Assembly: GCA_028712015.1 (NCBI GenBank)
Contig: JAQTRB010000019.1
Coordinates: forward strand, 1 to 14,155
Length of the DNA: 14,155 nt
Origin: Syntrophales bacterium
GTDB lineage: Bacteria; Desulfobacterota; Syntrophia; Syntrophales; UBA5619
Direction: 5' to 3'
Positions within the stretch are counted from its first letter, which is position 1. Each line of letters opens with the position of its first letter. Positions 1-7,319 of this stretch are shown here, one piece after another. The translations under genes were made by a program, and so were the position numbers. The notes below the pieces were generated by a model. It was not told the DNA's origin. It saw nothing but the letters and a program-made list of their open reading frames with translations, and did not search any database.

Positions 1-592
1 ACTGCCCCATCGGCACCGCGGTGGCGCCGAAGGCGTTGATGGTGTCGATCAGCGGCTTGCTCTGCATGACCCGGATCTTCTGGCCTTTCAGATCCGCGGG
101 AACCTTCACGGGTCCCACCTGCGTGGTCACGTTGCGGAATCCGGCATCGAAGAAGGCCAGCCCCTTGAAGCCGTTTTTCTCGAGATCCTTCATCAACCGC
201 GCGCCGATCGGGCCGTCGAGGACCGCATGCTGGTGCGCGTCGTTGCGCCAGATAAACGGCAGGCTGACCACCTGCAGACTCGGCGCGAATTGTCCGAGCG
301 GCGCTGATGAAACCTTGGTGATTTCGATTGCCCCCATCTTGACCCCTTCGATGTAGTCTTTTTCCTGGCCCAGTTGGCCCGCCGGATAGACCGTGATCTT
401 AACCTCCCCCTTGGTCGCCTTGCCGACCTCTTCGGCAAAGTACACCAGGGCCTTGTGGACCGGGTGGGAGTCGGGAAGCACCGAGGCGAGTTTCCAGTTG
501 TATTTCGCCGTCGCCGCGAATCCCGTCGCCGAAAAGATCATGAACAGACCCATCATGACCAGACAACAGATGATCGATAAACGCTTTTTCAT
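1..592 (-). CDS. TRAP transporter substrate-binding protein, DctP family (3' end beyond window)
   Basis: Periplasmic binding protein of a TRAP transporter; it captures an organic or sugar acid for a DctQ/DctM permease. The first 197 residues are visible and the remaining third (family length about 330) lies past the window edge. Residues 1-26 form a Sec signal peptide (MKKR, hydrophobic core, ATGFA). The mature part has the DctP hallmarks: YPAGQLGQEKDYIEG at 69-83, GFRNVTT at 151-157 and KIRVMQSKP at 172-180, whose Arg174 corresponds to the arginine that binds the substrate carboxylate in this family. The start at 592 has AAAGGAG seven bases upstream. It begins 58 bases after kduD in the same direction, so it is probably the tail of that operon, or the first gene of another TRAP set to the left. 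It belongs to a different DctP branch (RVMQ, not RTPP) from the one at 6248-7234. Family call is certain; substrate unknown. Confidence 0.9.
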   Translation of the reverse strand, partial: MKKRLSIICCLVMMGLFMIFSATGFAATAKYNWKLASVLPDSHPVHKALVYFAEEVGKATKGEVKITVYPAGQLGQEKDYIEGVKMGAIEITKVSSAPLGQFAPSLQVVSLPFIWRNDAHQHAVLDGPIGARLMKDLEKNGFKGLAFFDAGFRNVTTQVGPVKVPADLKGQKIRVMQSKPLIDTINAFGATAVPMGQ

Positions 593-650
593 TTCTATTC
601 TCCTTTCCGTTGAATGTGCTGAATGTCCCGTTGCCGATCGGTTCTTCATT

Positions 651-1436
651 TTACGACGGCTGCCTGCCGATATAGGCAAGGATGCCGCCATCCACATAAA
701 GGATATGTCCGTTGACGAAATTGGACGCATCAGAAGCCAGGAAAACCGCGGGGCCCGTGAGATCGTCGGTCGTTCCCCAGCGACCTGCCGGCGTCTTGGA
801 GATGATGAAGCTGTTGAACGGATGGCCGGCCACGCGCAACGGAGCGGTCTGGGGTGTTTCGATATACCCGGGTCCGATGCCGTTGCACTGGATGTTCTGA
901 GCGCCATATTCCGAGCAGATGTTTCTGGTGAGCATTTTCAGTCCGCCCTTCGCGGCGGCATACGCGGAAACGGTCTCGCGTCCAAGTTCGCTCATCATCG
1001 AACAGATGTTGATGATCTTCCCGTGACCCTTTCTGATCATGGAGGGGATGACCGCCTTGGAGACGATGAAAGGCGCATTGAGATCCACGTCAATCACCTG
1101 CCTGAACTCGGCAGCCGTCATTTCGCACATCGGAATGCGTTTGATAATGCCGGCGTTGTTCACGAGAATGTCGATGACGCCGACTTCCTTCTCGATCCTC
1201 TTCACGGTTTCATTGACGGCATTTTCGTCGGTCACATCGCAGACGTAACCGTGAGTTTTGATCCCCGCTTCTTCATACGCGGCCAATCCCTTGTCGACCA
1301 GCTCCCGCTTGATATCGTTGAAAACGATTTTTGCGCCGGCGGCAACGTACGCCTTTGCGATCGCGAATCCGATGCCGTAGGATGCACCGGTAATGAAAGC
1401 AACCTTGCCTTTCAGGCCGAAAAGATCCAGGACCAT
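651..1436 (-). CDS. kduD: KduD-type SDR dehydrogenase (2-dehydro-3-deoxy-D-gluconate 5-dehydrogenase / gluconate 5-dehydrogenase family)
   Basis: NAD(P)-dependent cytosolic short-chain dehydrogenase of 261 residues. Next to kduI its expected reaction is reduction of 2,5-diketo-3-deoxygluconate to 2-keto-3-deoxygluconate. Visible motifs: cofactor loop TGASYGIG at 16-23, Asp41 after the second strand (suggests NAD), NNAG at 93-96, Ser146, and Y159-x3-K163. The text around 87-165 (DILVNNAGIIKR, ICSMMSELGRETVSAYAAAK) matches what I recall of proteins usually labelled gluconate 5-dehydrogenase, so IdnO-like activity is the alternative; the operon favours KduD. The tetrad Asn of classical SDRs appears to be Asp118. 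An in-frame ATG at 1442 directly abuts the Shine-Dalgarno AAAGGAG with no spacing, so the ATG at 1436 is preferred. It lies 27 bases after kduI. Confidence 0.85.
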   Translation of the reverse strand: MVLDLFGLKGKVAFITGASYGIGFAIAKAYVAAGAKIVFNDIKRELVDKGLAAYEEAGIKTHGYVCDVTDENAVNETVKRIEKEVGVIDILVNNAGIIKRIPMCEMTAAEFRQVIDVDLNAPFIVSKAVIPSMIRKGHGKIINICSMMSELGRETVSAYAAAKGGLKMLTRNICSEYGAQNIQCNGIGPGYIETPQTAPLRVAGHPFNSFIISKTPAGRWGTTDDLTGPAVFLASDASNFVNGHILYVDGGILAYIGRQPS

Positions 1437-1442
1437 GATCAT

Positions 1443-1449
1443 CTCCTTT
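1443..1449 (-). promoter_or_regulatory. Shine-Dalgarno site that decides the kduD start
   Basis: AAAGGAG on the minus strand. It leaves six bases to the ATG at 1436 and none to the in-frame ATG at 1442, which argues for the shorter protein. Confidence 0.6.
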
Positions 1450-1463
1450 ATGAAATGGGTATC

Positions 1464-2294
1464 CTACTTCAATACGGACATGGGCACGTCGTCCATGTCC
1501 GTGAAGGTCTGATTTTCTCCGACCATCCCCCAGATGAAGGTGTAGCTTCCGCTCCCCACCCCCGAATGGATGGACCAACTCGGCGCGATGACGGCCTGCT
1601 CATTCCGGACGACCAGGTGCCGCGTTTCCCGCGGCTCCCCGATGAGATGAAACACCACGGTGTCGCCCGGCATATCGAAATAGAGGTAGACCTCCATCCG
1701 CCGGTCGTGGGTGTGGCAGGGCATCGTGTTCCAGTTGCTGCCTGGCGCCAGAATGGTCAGCCCCATCACCAGCTGACAGCTCTTGAGCACCTTGGGGTGG
1801 ATGAACTGGTGGATCGTCCGGACGTTTGTCTGGAGCGGATCGCCCAGATCGAGCCGCTGGGCATCGGCCAGCGAGAGTTTCACGACCGGATAGGCGGCAT
1901 GGGCGGGCGCGCTGTTGAAGTAGAACTTGGCCGGATGGTTCCGGTCGGCGCTCGCGAAGGAGACGTCCCTTGCCCCCATGCCGATGTAGAGGCACTCCCG
2001 GTTTCCCAGTTCATATCCCTCGCCGTCAACAGAAACGATGCCGGCGGCGCCGATATTGATGATCCCCATCTCCCGCCGCTGCAGGAAAAAATCGACCCCC
2101 AGTTCCTTGGTCACCTTCAGATCCACGGCTCCCTCCGCCGGCGAGACCCCTCCGACGATGATCCGGTCGATATGGCTGTAGACCATGTTCAGGCGGTCCG
2201 CGGAAAAGAGATTCTCGACCAGAAACTGTTCCCGCATCTTTTGGGTGTCGAGCGTTTTCATTTGCTCCGGATGAACGGCATAACGGATGTCCAT
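1464..2294 (-). CDS. kduI: 5-dehydro-4-deoxy-D-glucuronate isomerase (KduI)
   Basis: Zinc-dependent cupin isomerase that converts 5-keto-4-deoxyuronate, the product of unsaturated uronates, to 2,5-diketo-3-deoxygluconate, the substrate of KduD. It has 276 residues, close to the 278 of the E. coli enzyme. The four metal ligands are all present: His194 and His196 in MPCHTHDRRMEVY (191-203), Glu201, and His243 in SWSIHSG (239-245); this is a constant offset of two from E. coli His196/198, Glu203 and His245. Other family blocks are VGGVSP at 47-52, FFLQRREMGIINIG at 69-82 and the C-terminal FIWGMVGENQTFTDMD (253-268). The frame stays open upstream to 2345, but the ATG at 2294 has AAGGAG six bases before it and gives the normal N-terminus MDIRYAVHPE. 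It lies 19 bases after kdgK and 27 before kduD. Confidence 0.96.
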   Translation of the reverse strand: MDIRYAVHPEQMKTLDTQKMREQFLVENLFSADRLNMVYSHIDRIIVGGVSPAEGAVDLKVTKELGVDFFLQRREMGIINIGAAGIVSVDGEGYELGNRECLYIGMGARDVSFASADRNHPAKFYFNSAPAHAAYPVVKLSLADAQRLDLGDPLQTNVRTIHQFIHPKVLKSCQLVMGLTILAPGSNWNTMPCHTHDRRMEVYLYFDMPGDTVVFHLIGEPRETRHLVVRNEQAVIAPSWSIHSGVGSGSYTFIWGMVGENQTFTDMDDVPMSVLK

Positions 2295-2313
2295 GAATTT
2301 CTCCTTTCCGCTG

Positions 2314-3342
2314 TTATCTCTGAACCCTTCCCGAACCGGCTCCACCGACCAGGTTTTTGACCTCTTCCAGCGAGAGCAGCGGGAAATCCCCGGGAACCGA
2401 GTGCTTCAGGCAGGACGCCGCCACCGCGAACTCCAGCGCCTCCCGGTCCGATTTCAGCGCCTGGAGGCCGTAGATCAGCCCGGCGGCAAAGGAGTCTCCG
2501 GATCCCACCCGGTCGACAATGTCCCGGATCTCGTATTTCCGCGAAACCAGAAATTCATCCCGGCTGTTCAGAACCGCCGACCAGCCGTTGTGATCCGCGG
2601 AATGGCTCTCCCGCAATGTCACCGCGATTTTTTTCAAATCCGGGAACTGTTGGAGCACCCGGTCCGTAAGCGCCCGGTAATGATCCGCTTCCACCTTTCC
2701 GGCTTCGACGTCCGCGTCGGTCGAAATGCCCAGGGCCTTCTGGCAGTCCTCTTCGTTGGCCATGACGATATCCGTGTGTTTGACGATTTCGGTCATCACC
2801 TCCTGAGCCGTCCGACCGTATTTCCAGAGATTCTTCCGGTAGTTCAGATCACAGGAGACGGTCATGCCTTTCTCCCTTGCATTCAGAACCGCCTCCAGGG
2901 AAACCAGGGCGGCGGATTCGGAAATCGCCGGCGTGATTCCGGTGATATGGAACCATCCGGCCGCGGCAAACACTTCATCCCAGGGAATCTCTCCGCGGAT
3001 TACCTCGGCGATCGCGGAATGAGCCCGGTCGTAAAGAACGACGGAAGGGCGCTGGTTCGCCCCGGCTTCCAGAAAATAGATGCCGAGCCTTTTCCCTTTG
3101 CGGACGATGCGGGAGACATCCACCCCCTGTTTGCGAAGTTCCGCGATACAGGCATCCCCGATCCGGTTCGGGGGAATCAGGCTCGCGAACGAGACATCCA
3201 TCCCGAAACGGGCCAGCCCCACGGCCACGTTCGCCTCCCCCCCGCCGAAAGTTGCCTCCAGAGATGGACTCTGGAGGAGTTTTTCACTGCCCGGTGCCTT
3301 CAGTCTCAACATGATCTCGCCAAAGGTAATGATTTTTTTCAT
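2314..3342 (-). CDS. kdgK: 2-dehydro-3-deoxygluconokinase (PfkB/ribokinase family)
   Basis: Phosphorylates 2-keto-3-deoxygluconate (KDG) with ATP to KDPG, the substrate of the adjacent aldolase. It has 342 residues, slightly above the usual 310-340. PfkB signatures: the N-terminal sugar-binding stretch FGGGEANVAVGLARFG (32-47) and the ATP/anion-hole motif DRVGSGDSFAAGL (277-289), with Asp283 as catalytic base. CDLNYRKNLW at 164-173 is typical of KDG kinases and related sugar-acid kinases. The start at 3342 lies five bases after the aldolase stop, and its Shine-Dalgarno AAAGGG is inside the last codons of the aldolase gene, so translation is probably coupled. The reading frame continues open upstream to 3948, but that part is antiparallel to no known domain and overlaps the aldolase gene. 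Fructokinase is a possible but less likely alternative. Confidence 0.92.
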   Translation of the reverse strand: MKKIITFGEIMLRLKAPGSEKLLQSPSLEATFGGGEANVAVGLARFGMDVSFASLIPPNRIGDACIAELRKQGVDVSRIVRKGKRLGIYFLEAGANQRPSVVLYDRAHSAIAEVIRGEIPWDEVFAAAGWFHITGITPAISESAALVSLEAVLNAREKGMTVSCDLNYRKNLWKYGRTAQEVMTEIVKHTDIVMANEEDCQKALGISTDADVEAGKVEADHYRALTDRVLQQFPDLKKIAVTLRESHSADHNGWSAVLNSRDEFLVSRKYEIRDIVDRVGSGDSFAAGLIYGLQALKSDREALEFAVAASCLKHSVPGDFPLLSLEEVKNLVGGAGSGRVQR

Positions 3343-3347
3343 AGACT

Positions 3348-4316
3348 TTACCCTTTCTGCACAAGATGGATCGCGAATCCGGAGATCTCCCGGTCCAGAT
3401 AGACGACGGTCATCTTGCCCTCCTTGACCTTTTCCGTTCCCGCGACGGGTCCGATGCCCTGCCGGCCGAGATAGAAAAGCGCCCTTTCGACATCGTTCAC
3501 ACCCAGCGCAATGTGCCCTTTTTGTCCGCGGCCGGGGCTCTTCATGATCTCGAATTCCTTTTGCCCGAGGAAATAGGAGCTCTGCCCCTCGGCGACCGGA
3601 AAACGGAACAGTCGTGAAAACAGATCCACGCTCTTGCTTGCGTCTTCCGCTTTTTCCTCGTTGATCCCCACGTGGGCGAGCGTGAACCCGAGAAGCACCC
3701 GGACCGCCTCCGCCGTCAGTCTCGTGATTTCCTCGAATTTTCCCGCCGAGATGAGTTCGCTCTTCACCATCCAGCTCCCGCCGCAGGCAGCCACGTTTTT
3801 CAACGAAAGATACGAAACGAGGTTCGTCGCGTTCACCCCGCCGGTCGGGATGAATTTGATCCCCTCGTAGGGTGCCGAAACGGCCGTCAGAAAGGCCCTC
3901 CCACCGGATTCCTCCGCCGGGAAGAACTTCACGATGCCGAGGCCGCATTCCATCGCCGCCTCGATCTGCGTCGGCGAATTGACCCCCGGGATCACGAGGA
4001 CCCCCCGTTCCCGGCAGAAAGAGACGACCTTCGGGTTGAATCCCGGCGAAACCATGAATTTCGCGCCCGCACCGATCGCCTTTTTGGCCTGTTCGGTCGA
4101 AAGGACCGTCCCGGCGCCCACGACCATCTCCGGCATCTCTTTCGCCAGGGTCCGGATCGCATCCTCCGCCGCAGCCGTCCGGAAGGTGATCTCCGCGAGC
4201 GGCAAACCTCCCGCCAGAAGCGCCTTCCCAAGGGAAGGGGCATCCGTAGCCTTTTCGATCTTGACCACCGGAACGATTCCATAGCCCTCTATCGTTTTCA
4301 GAATTTCATCCATCAT
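3348..4316 (-). CDS. eda: KDPG/KHG aldolase with C-terminal VOC (glyoxalase-like) domain
   Basis: Class I aldolase that cleaves KDPG to pyruvate and glyceraldehyde-3-phosphate, the last step of the pathway. It has 322 residues against about 210 for a normal Eda. Residues 1-208 are the aldolase barrel: AEITFRT at 41-47 with catalytic Glu42, GAGTVL at 67-72, Schiff-base Lys130 in GIVKFFPAE (127-135) and IPTGGVN at 156-162. Residues 211-322 form a second domain with the beta-alpha-beta pattern of the vicinal oxygen chelate fold; His215, Glu256, His268 and His317 sit where metal ligands normally fall. The function of the tail is unknown. The start codon overlaps the DctQ stop (ATGA); the next codon, ATG at 4313, has better spacing to the Shine-Dalgarno and is equally possible. 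It is followed after five bases by kdgK. Confidence 0.93.
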   Translation of the reverse strand: MMDEILKTIEGYGIVPVVKIEKATDAPSLGKALLAGGLPLAEITFRTAAAEDAIRTLAKEMPEMVVGAGTVLSTEQAKKAIGAGAKFMVSPGFNPKVVSFCRERGVLVIPGVNSPTQIEAAMECGLGIVKFFPAEESGGRAFLTAVSAPYEGIKFIPTGGVNATNLVSYLSLKNVAACGGSWMVKSELISAGKFEEITRLTAEAVRVLLGFTLAHVGINEEKAEDASKSVDLFSRLFRFPVAEGQSSYFLGQKEFEIMKSPGRGQKGHIALGVNDVERALFYLGRQGIGPVAGTEKVKEGKMTVVYLDREISGFAIHLVQKG

Positions 4317-4825
4317 GCATCTCCTTCTCCCGGTTTTCCGATCCGGATGACCTCGACGACGATATTCCGGATCGAATAGATCACCATGATCGCCCCCGCA
4401 AGCGGCATGCAGGAATAGAGCACCCTCTTGGGAATCGCAAAAACATTCGTCACGTCCAGGGCCAGAATCGTCAGGCGCAAGGAGTAGTAAAAGAAGACAA
4501 CGGCAAAAAGGAGGACCAGAAATTCGATGATCATCCGGTAGAGATGTCGCAGACGCGGACGGGAGATGCTCTTTTCGATCCAGTCCCCCACGCTGATGTG
4601 GCCCCGCAGGATCCACAGCGCGGCGGCCCCGAAAAAAACCAGATAAGCGTAAAGCAGTTCGATGATCTCATCGAACCAGTGCAGGGACACGACCGGGAAG
4701 AAACGGACAACTACGTTGGCCGTGATCAGGACCGTCAGCAAAACGAAGCTGACGATCGTGACGACTTTCAGCACTAACAGAATCGCCCTGTCGGCAAACA
4801 CCATGGCCTTTGTTGTCTTTCCCAT
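4313..4825 (-). CDS. TRAP transporter small membrane subunit, DctQ family
   Basis: Small four-helix permease subunit that pairs with the large subunit DctM in the inner membrane. It has 170 residues. Hydrophobic segments are at roughly 14-38, 49-71, 93-116 and 131-155. HWFDEIIELLYAYLVFFGAA (49-68) followed by RGHISVGDWIE (74-84) is the conserved DctQ block, and the C-terminus is short and charged. The ATG at 4825 is chosen; the GTG one codon upstream at 4828 is possible but poorly placed. Only nine bases separate it from the DctM stop, with a weak AGGG upstream, so it probably depends on translation of DctM. It overlaps the aldolase start. Being downstream of DctM is the reverse of the usual P-Q-M order. 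Confidence 0.92.
   Translation of the reverse strand: MGKTTKAMVFADRAILLVLKVVTIVSFVLLTVLITANVVVRFFPVVSLHWFDEIIELLYAYLVFFGAAALWILRGHISVGDWIEKSISRPRLRHLYRMIIEFLVLLFAVVFFYYSLRLTILALDVTNVFAIPKRVLYSCMPLAGAIMVIYSIRNIVVEVIRIGKPGEGDA
4321..4326 (-). promoter_or_regulatory. Shine-Dalgarno of the aldolase gene inside the dctQ end
   Basis: AAGGAG on the minus strand, within the last codons of the DctQ gene. It lies four bases from the ATG at 4316 and seven from the ATG at 4313, favouring the second. Both overlap the DctQ stop TGA (4313-4315), so coupled translation is expected either way. Confidence 0.55.
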
Positions 4826-4834
4826 CACATCACC

Positions 4835-6118
4835 CTATCGGCCCATGATCAGATCCGGCAGAAACGTCGAGATCTGAGGAACATAGGCAATGACCACCGT
4901 GACGATGAATATCCCGATCAGATACGGCACGATCTCCCTGGAGAGGACTCCGATGTTCACGTTGCTGAAGCTGGAGACGGCGAAGAGGCACATCCCCACC
5001 GGAGGCGTCAGATTTCCCACCATGATCAGCAGGGTCATCACCACGCCAAAGTTGATGAGGTCGATCCCGAACTGCTGCGCGATCGGCATAAAGATCGGGA
5101 CCGTAATAATGAAGATCGCGTTCCCCTCCAGGAAGCAGCCGAGAACGAGAACGATGACAAGGATCATCGCCATGACACCCGCCGGCGTCAGGCTCATGTT
5201 CGTCAGCGAGAGGATGATCTGGTCGGGGATCTTCTGGTGGATGGTCAGCCAGCCGAAAAAGCCGGCCGCCGAGATGATGAACAGCAGGCTGACCGTTTGC
5301 CGGATCGAAGCCCAGAAGATATCGGGCAGATCCTTCCATTTCAGATCCCGGTAGAAAAAACCCAGGAACAGCGCATAGAGGGAGGCGACAACCGCGGCCT
5401 CCGTCGGAGTGAAAATCCCGGTCATGATCCCGCCGATGATGATGACCGGCGTAAGCATCGGCAAGAACGCCGCTTTCGTACTGGCGACGAGCTCCTTCCA
5501 ATCGGCCCTTGTTTCTTTCGGCAGATGGCGACGTTTGGCCTGAAAGGCGATGGCGGTCATGATGGCCAACGCCATCAGCGCCCCGGGGATAAAGCCGGCC
5601 ATGAAGAGCTTGCCGACCGAGACCCCGGTCAAAGCCCCATAGAGAACGAACGGGATGCTGGGGGGGATCACCGGTCCGATCGTTGCCGCGGCCGCCACGA
5701 GGGAAGCGGAAAAATTCGGTTTGAATCCGTTGTCGACCATCGCCTTGTGCAGGACCTGTCCCAGGCCTGCCGCGTCGGCGATCGCCGACCCCGACATCCC
5801 GGAGAAGATCACGTTGGCGATCACGCACACCTGGCCGAGACCGCCGGGAATATGGCCGACCACGGCCTTGGCGAAGCGAAAGATCCGGCTCGTCACCCCT
5901 CCCGTGTTCATCAGGTTTGCCGCCAGGATAAAAAAAGGGATCGCCAGCAGCGTGAAACCGGTTGTGGAGGCGTACATCCGTTGCGGCAGCATCGTCAACA
6001 GGGATTCGTTCCCCAGACCGATGAAGAACAGGATCGCGGTCAGCCCCATGGCGACGGCGATCGGAACATTCAGGATGATGAACGCCAGGAGGACGATAAA
6101 GATAGACAGTGTCAGCAT
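4835..6118 (-). CDS. TRAP transporter large membrane subunit, DctM family
   Basis: The ion-coupled transport subunit of the TRAP system, 427 residues, the standard DctM length, with about a dozen hydrophobic segments along the chain. Family motifs: LNVPIAVAMG (16-25), LLAIPFFILAANLMNTGG (57-74), SGMSGSAIADAAGLG (106-120), VIPPSIPFVLYGALTGVSVG (150-169), FTPTEAA (236-242), EGNAIFIITVPI (331-342) and GNLTPPVGMCLF (368-379). The start at 6118 has GAGGGG five bases upstream and gives MLTLSIFIVLL, a normal N-terminus that begins directly in the first helix. It is preceded by DctP after 129 bases and followed by DctQ after nine. With kduI, kduD, kdgK and the aldolase in the same operon, the likely cargo is a hexuronate or deoxy-keto uronate. 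Confidence 0.95.
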   Translation of the reverse strand: MLTLSIFIVLLAFIILNVPIAVAMGLTAILFFIGLGNESLLTMLPQRMYASTTGFTLLAIPFFILAANLMNTGGVTSRIFRFAKAVVGHIPGGLGQVCVIANVIFSGMSGSAIADAAGLGQVLHKAMVDNGFKPNFSASLVAAAATIGPVIPPSIPFVLYGALTGVSVGKLFMAGFIPGALMALAIMTAIAFQAKRRHLPKETRADWKELVASTKAAFLPMLTPVIIIGGIMTGIFTPTEAAVVASLYALFLGFFYRDLKWKDLPDIFWASIRQTVSLLFIISAAGFFGWLTIHQKIPDQIILSLTNMSLTPAGVMAMILVIVLVLGCFLEGNAIFIITVPIFMPIAQQFGIDLINFGVVMTLLIMVGNLTPPVGMCLFAVSSFSNVNIGVLSREIVPYLIGIFIVTVVIAYVPQISTFLPDLIMGR

Positions 6119-6187
6119 TGCTGCCCCTCAGATGAACCCGAAACCCCTGTCTCTTCCCCAAGGAAGGTAAAGAGAAACCAATGGTCC

Positions 6188-6228
6188 GAGGGGTTGCGAT
6201 CCGCGTTTCCCGCCGATCTCAACCCCTC
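6188..6228 (-). repeat. Inverted repeat between dctP and dctM
   Basis: Perfect 9-base arms, GAGGGGTTG at 6188-6196 and CAACCCCTC at 6220-6228, with a 23-base loop, in the 129-base gap. No run of T follows on the transcribed (minus) strand, so it does not look like an intrinsic terminator. An RNA stem that protects or separates the dctP message is the likelier role. Confidence 0.45.
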
Positions 6229-6247
6229 TCGCATGTTTTCAACGAGT

Positions 6248-7234
6248 TTACTTTGCTTCGTCCACCATCTTGATGAACGCGGCAATATTCTTCTCGTCGG
6301 CGATGGCCTTCATCCGGTCGTAGGCGGGCTTCATCAATTTCTTGAATTCCGCCTTGTTGGGATAGGTGACCTCCATCCCGAATCCCTTCAACTCGCTGAT
6401 CTGCTTGGATTCCGCATCCCGGCAGGTCTTTCTCATCCAGTCTCCGGCCTTTTTGCTCTCCTCCTTCACGATCTTCTGCTGCGCCGGGGTCAACTTGTCC
6501 CAGACCTTCTTGCTGATCACATGGACCATGGAATTGTAGTTGTGGCCGGTGATGGCAAGGTACTTCTGCGTTTCATAGATCTTGTTGGAATGGATCACGG
6601 CGATGGGGTTCTCCTGGCCGTCCACCACCCCCTGCTTCAGCGCCATTTGCAGTTCGTTGAAATTGATCGTGGCCACCACCGCCCCGAGGGCCTCCATGGC
6701 CGCCTGCGTGGGCAGTTCCGGCGGGGTGCGCACCTTGAGCCCCTTCACATCGGCAGGGACATTCACCGGACGTTTGCTGTTCGTCAGGTTCCGGAACCCC
6801 CATTCCCAGTTCGACAGAAAGACCAACCCGGCCTTGTCCAGATCCGGCGCCGCCCATTTGAGAAATACGCCGTCCAGGACCTTGTCGGCCTGGGCATAAT
6901 CATTGAATACAAAGGGAAGCATGACGCAGTTGAATTTTTTGGAATATTTCCCCAATTGGCCCTGCGTGGGCAGACTCATGTCGACCGCGCCCAGGATGTT
7001 CTGTTCCAGGACTTCGGGCGGGGCGCCCAGGGCGTTATTGGGATAAATCGTGACCTTGATTGCCCCATTGGTCCTCTTTTCCACAGCCTCGGCGAACATC
7101 TTGGAGGCCAGGTTGCCCGGATGGGCATCCGCCGCAAAGTGACCCAGTTTCATCTCGATCGGTTTGGCATCTCCCGCGTGGACAACCGGGATGAAAAAGA
7201 CCGACAACAGAAGAACCACCAACAGTTTTTTCAT
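6248..7234 (-). CDS. TRAP transporter substrate-binding protein, DctP family (uronate-type operon)
   Basis: Periplasmic binding protein of 328 residues serving the adjacent DctM/DctQ permease. Signal peptide 1-20 (MKKLLVVLLL...VHA, cut before GDAKPIEMKLGHF). Core motifs: GFRNLTNSKRPV at 146-157 with Arg148, KVRTPPELPTQAAMEALGA at 167-185 with Arg169 (carboxylate-binding arginine of the family), and ALKQGVVDGQENP at 198-210, a classic DctP signature. The ATG at 7234 follows TAGGAGGGG with a five- to seven-base gap and gives a proper signal peptide; an upstream GTG/ATG extension to 7267 would add RR-rich residues that spoil it. It lies 85 bases after the IclR gene. Members of this RTPP branch near kdu/kdg genes are known to bind hexuronates; the exact ligand here is inferred. 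Confidence 0.95.
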   Translation of the reverse strand: MKKLLVVLLLSVFFIPVVHAGDAKPIEMKLGHFAADAHPGNLASKMFAEAVEKRTNGAIKVTIYPNNALGAPPEVLEQNILGAVDMSLPTQGQLGKYSKKFNCVMLPFVFNDYAQADKVLDGVFLKWAAPDLDKAGLVFLSNWEWGFRNLTNSKRPVNVPADVKGLKVRTPPELPTQAAMEALGAVVATINFNELQMALKQGVVDGQENPIAVIHSNKIYETQKYLAITGHNYNSMVHVISKKVWDKLTPAQQKIVKEESKKAGDWMRKTCRDAESKQISELKGFGMEVTYPNKAEFKKLMKPAYDRMKAIADEKNIAAFIKMVDEAK

Positions 7235-7319
7235 TTTTCCCCTCCTACGGTTTATGGTTGATTCCAAAATCCTGAATGCGGTTCACTCCCGTCAAACCAT
7301 CTTTCTGTCCCAGATTCGG

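Noticed and set aside
393..2360. Long plus-strand open frame of 655 codons
   Set aside because: It lies antisense to the clear kduD and kduI genes, has no recognisable domain, and is rich in His/Arg/Asp/Gly as expected of a shadow frame in G+C-rich DNA.
3343..3948. N-terminal extension of kdgK by about 200 residues
   Set aside because: Overlaps the aldolase gene in another frame, Arg/Gly-rich without domain; the ATG at 3342 gives a standard PfkB kinase.
5237..7261. Long plus-strand open frame of 674 codons
   Set aside because: Antisense to DctM and DctP, low-complexity charged composition and no domain; a shadow frame.
7267..7295. Possible promoter for dctP (TTGACG at 7295-7290, minus strand)
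   Set aside because: The -35 is fair and lies in a GGTT/AACC pair, but at 17-18 bases only GGATTT or GATTTT is found, not a credible -10.
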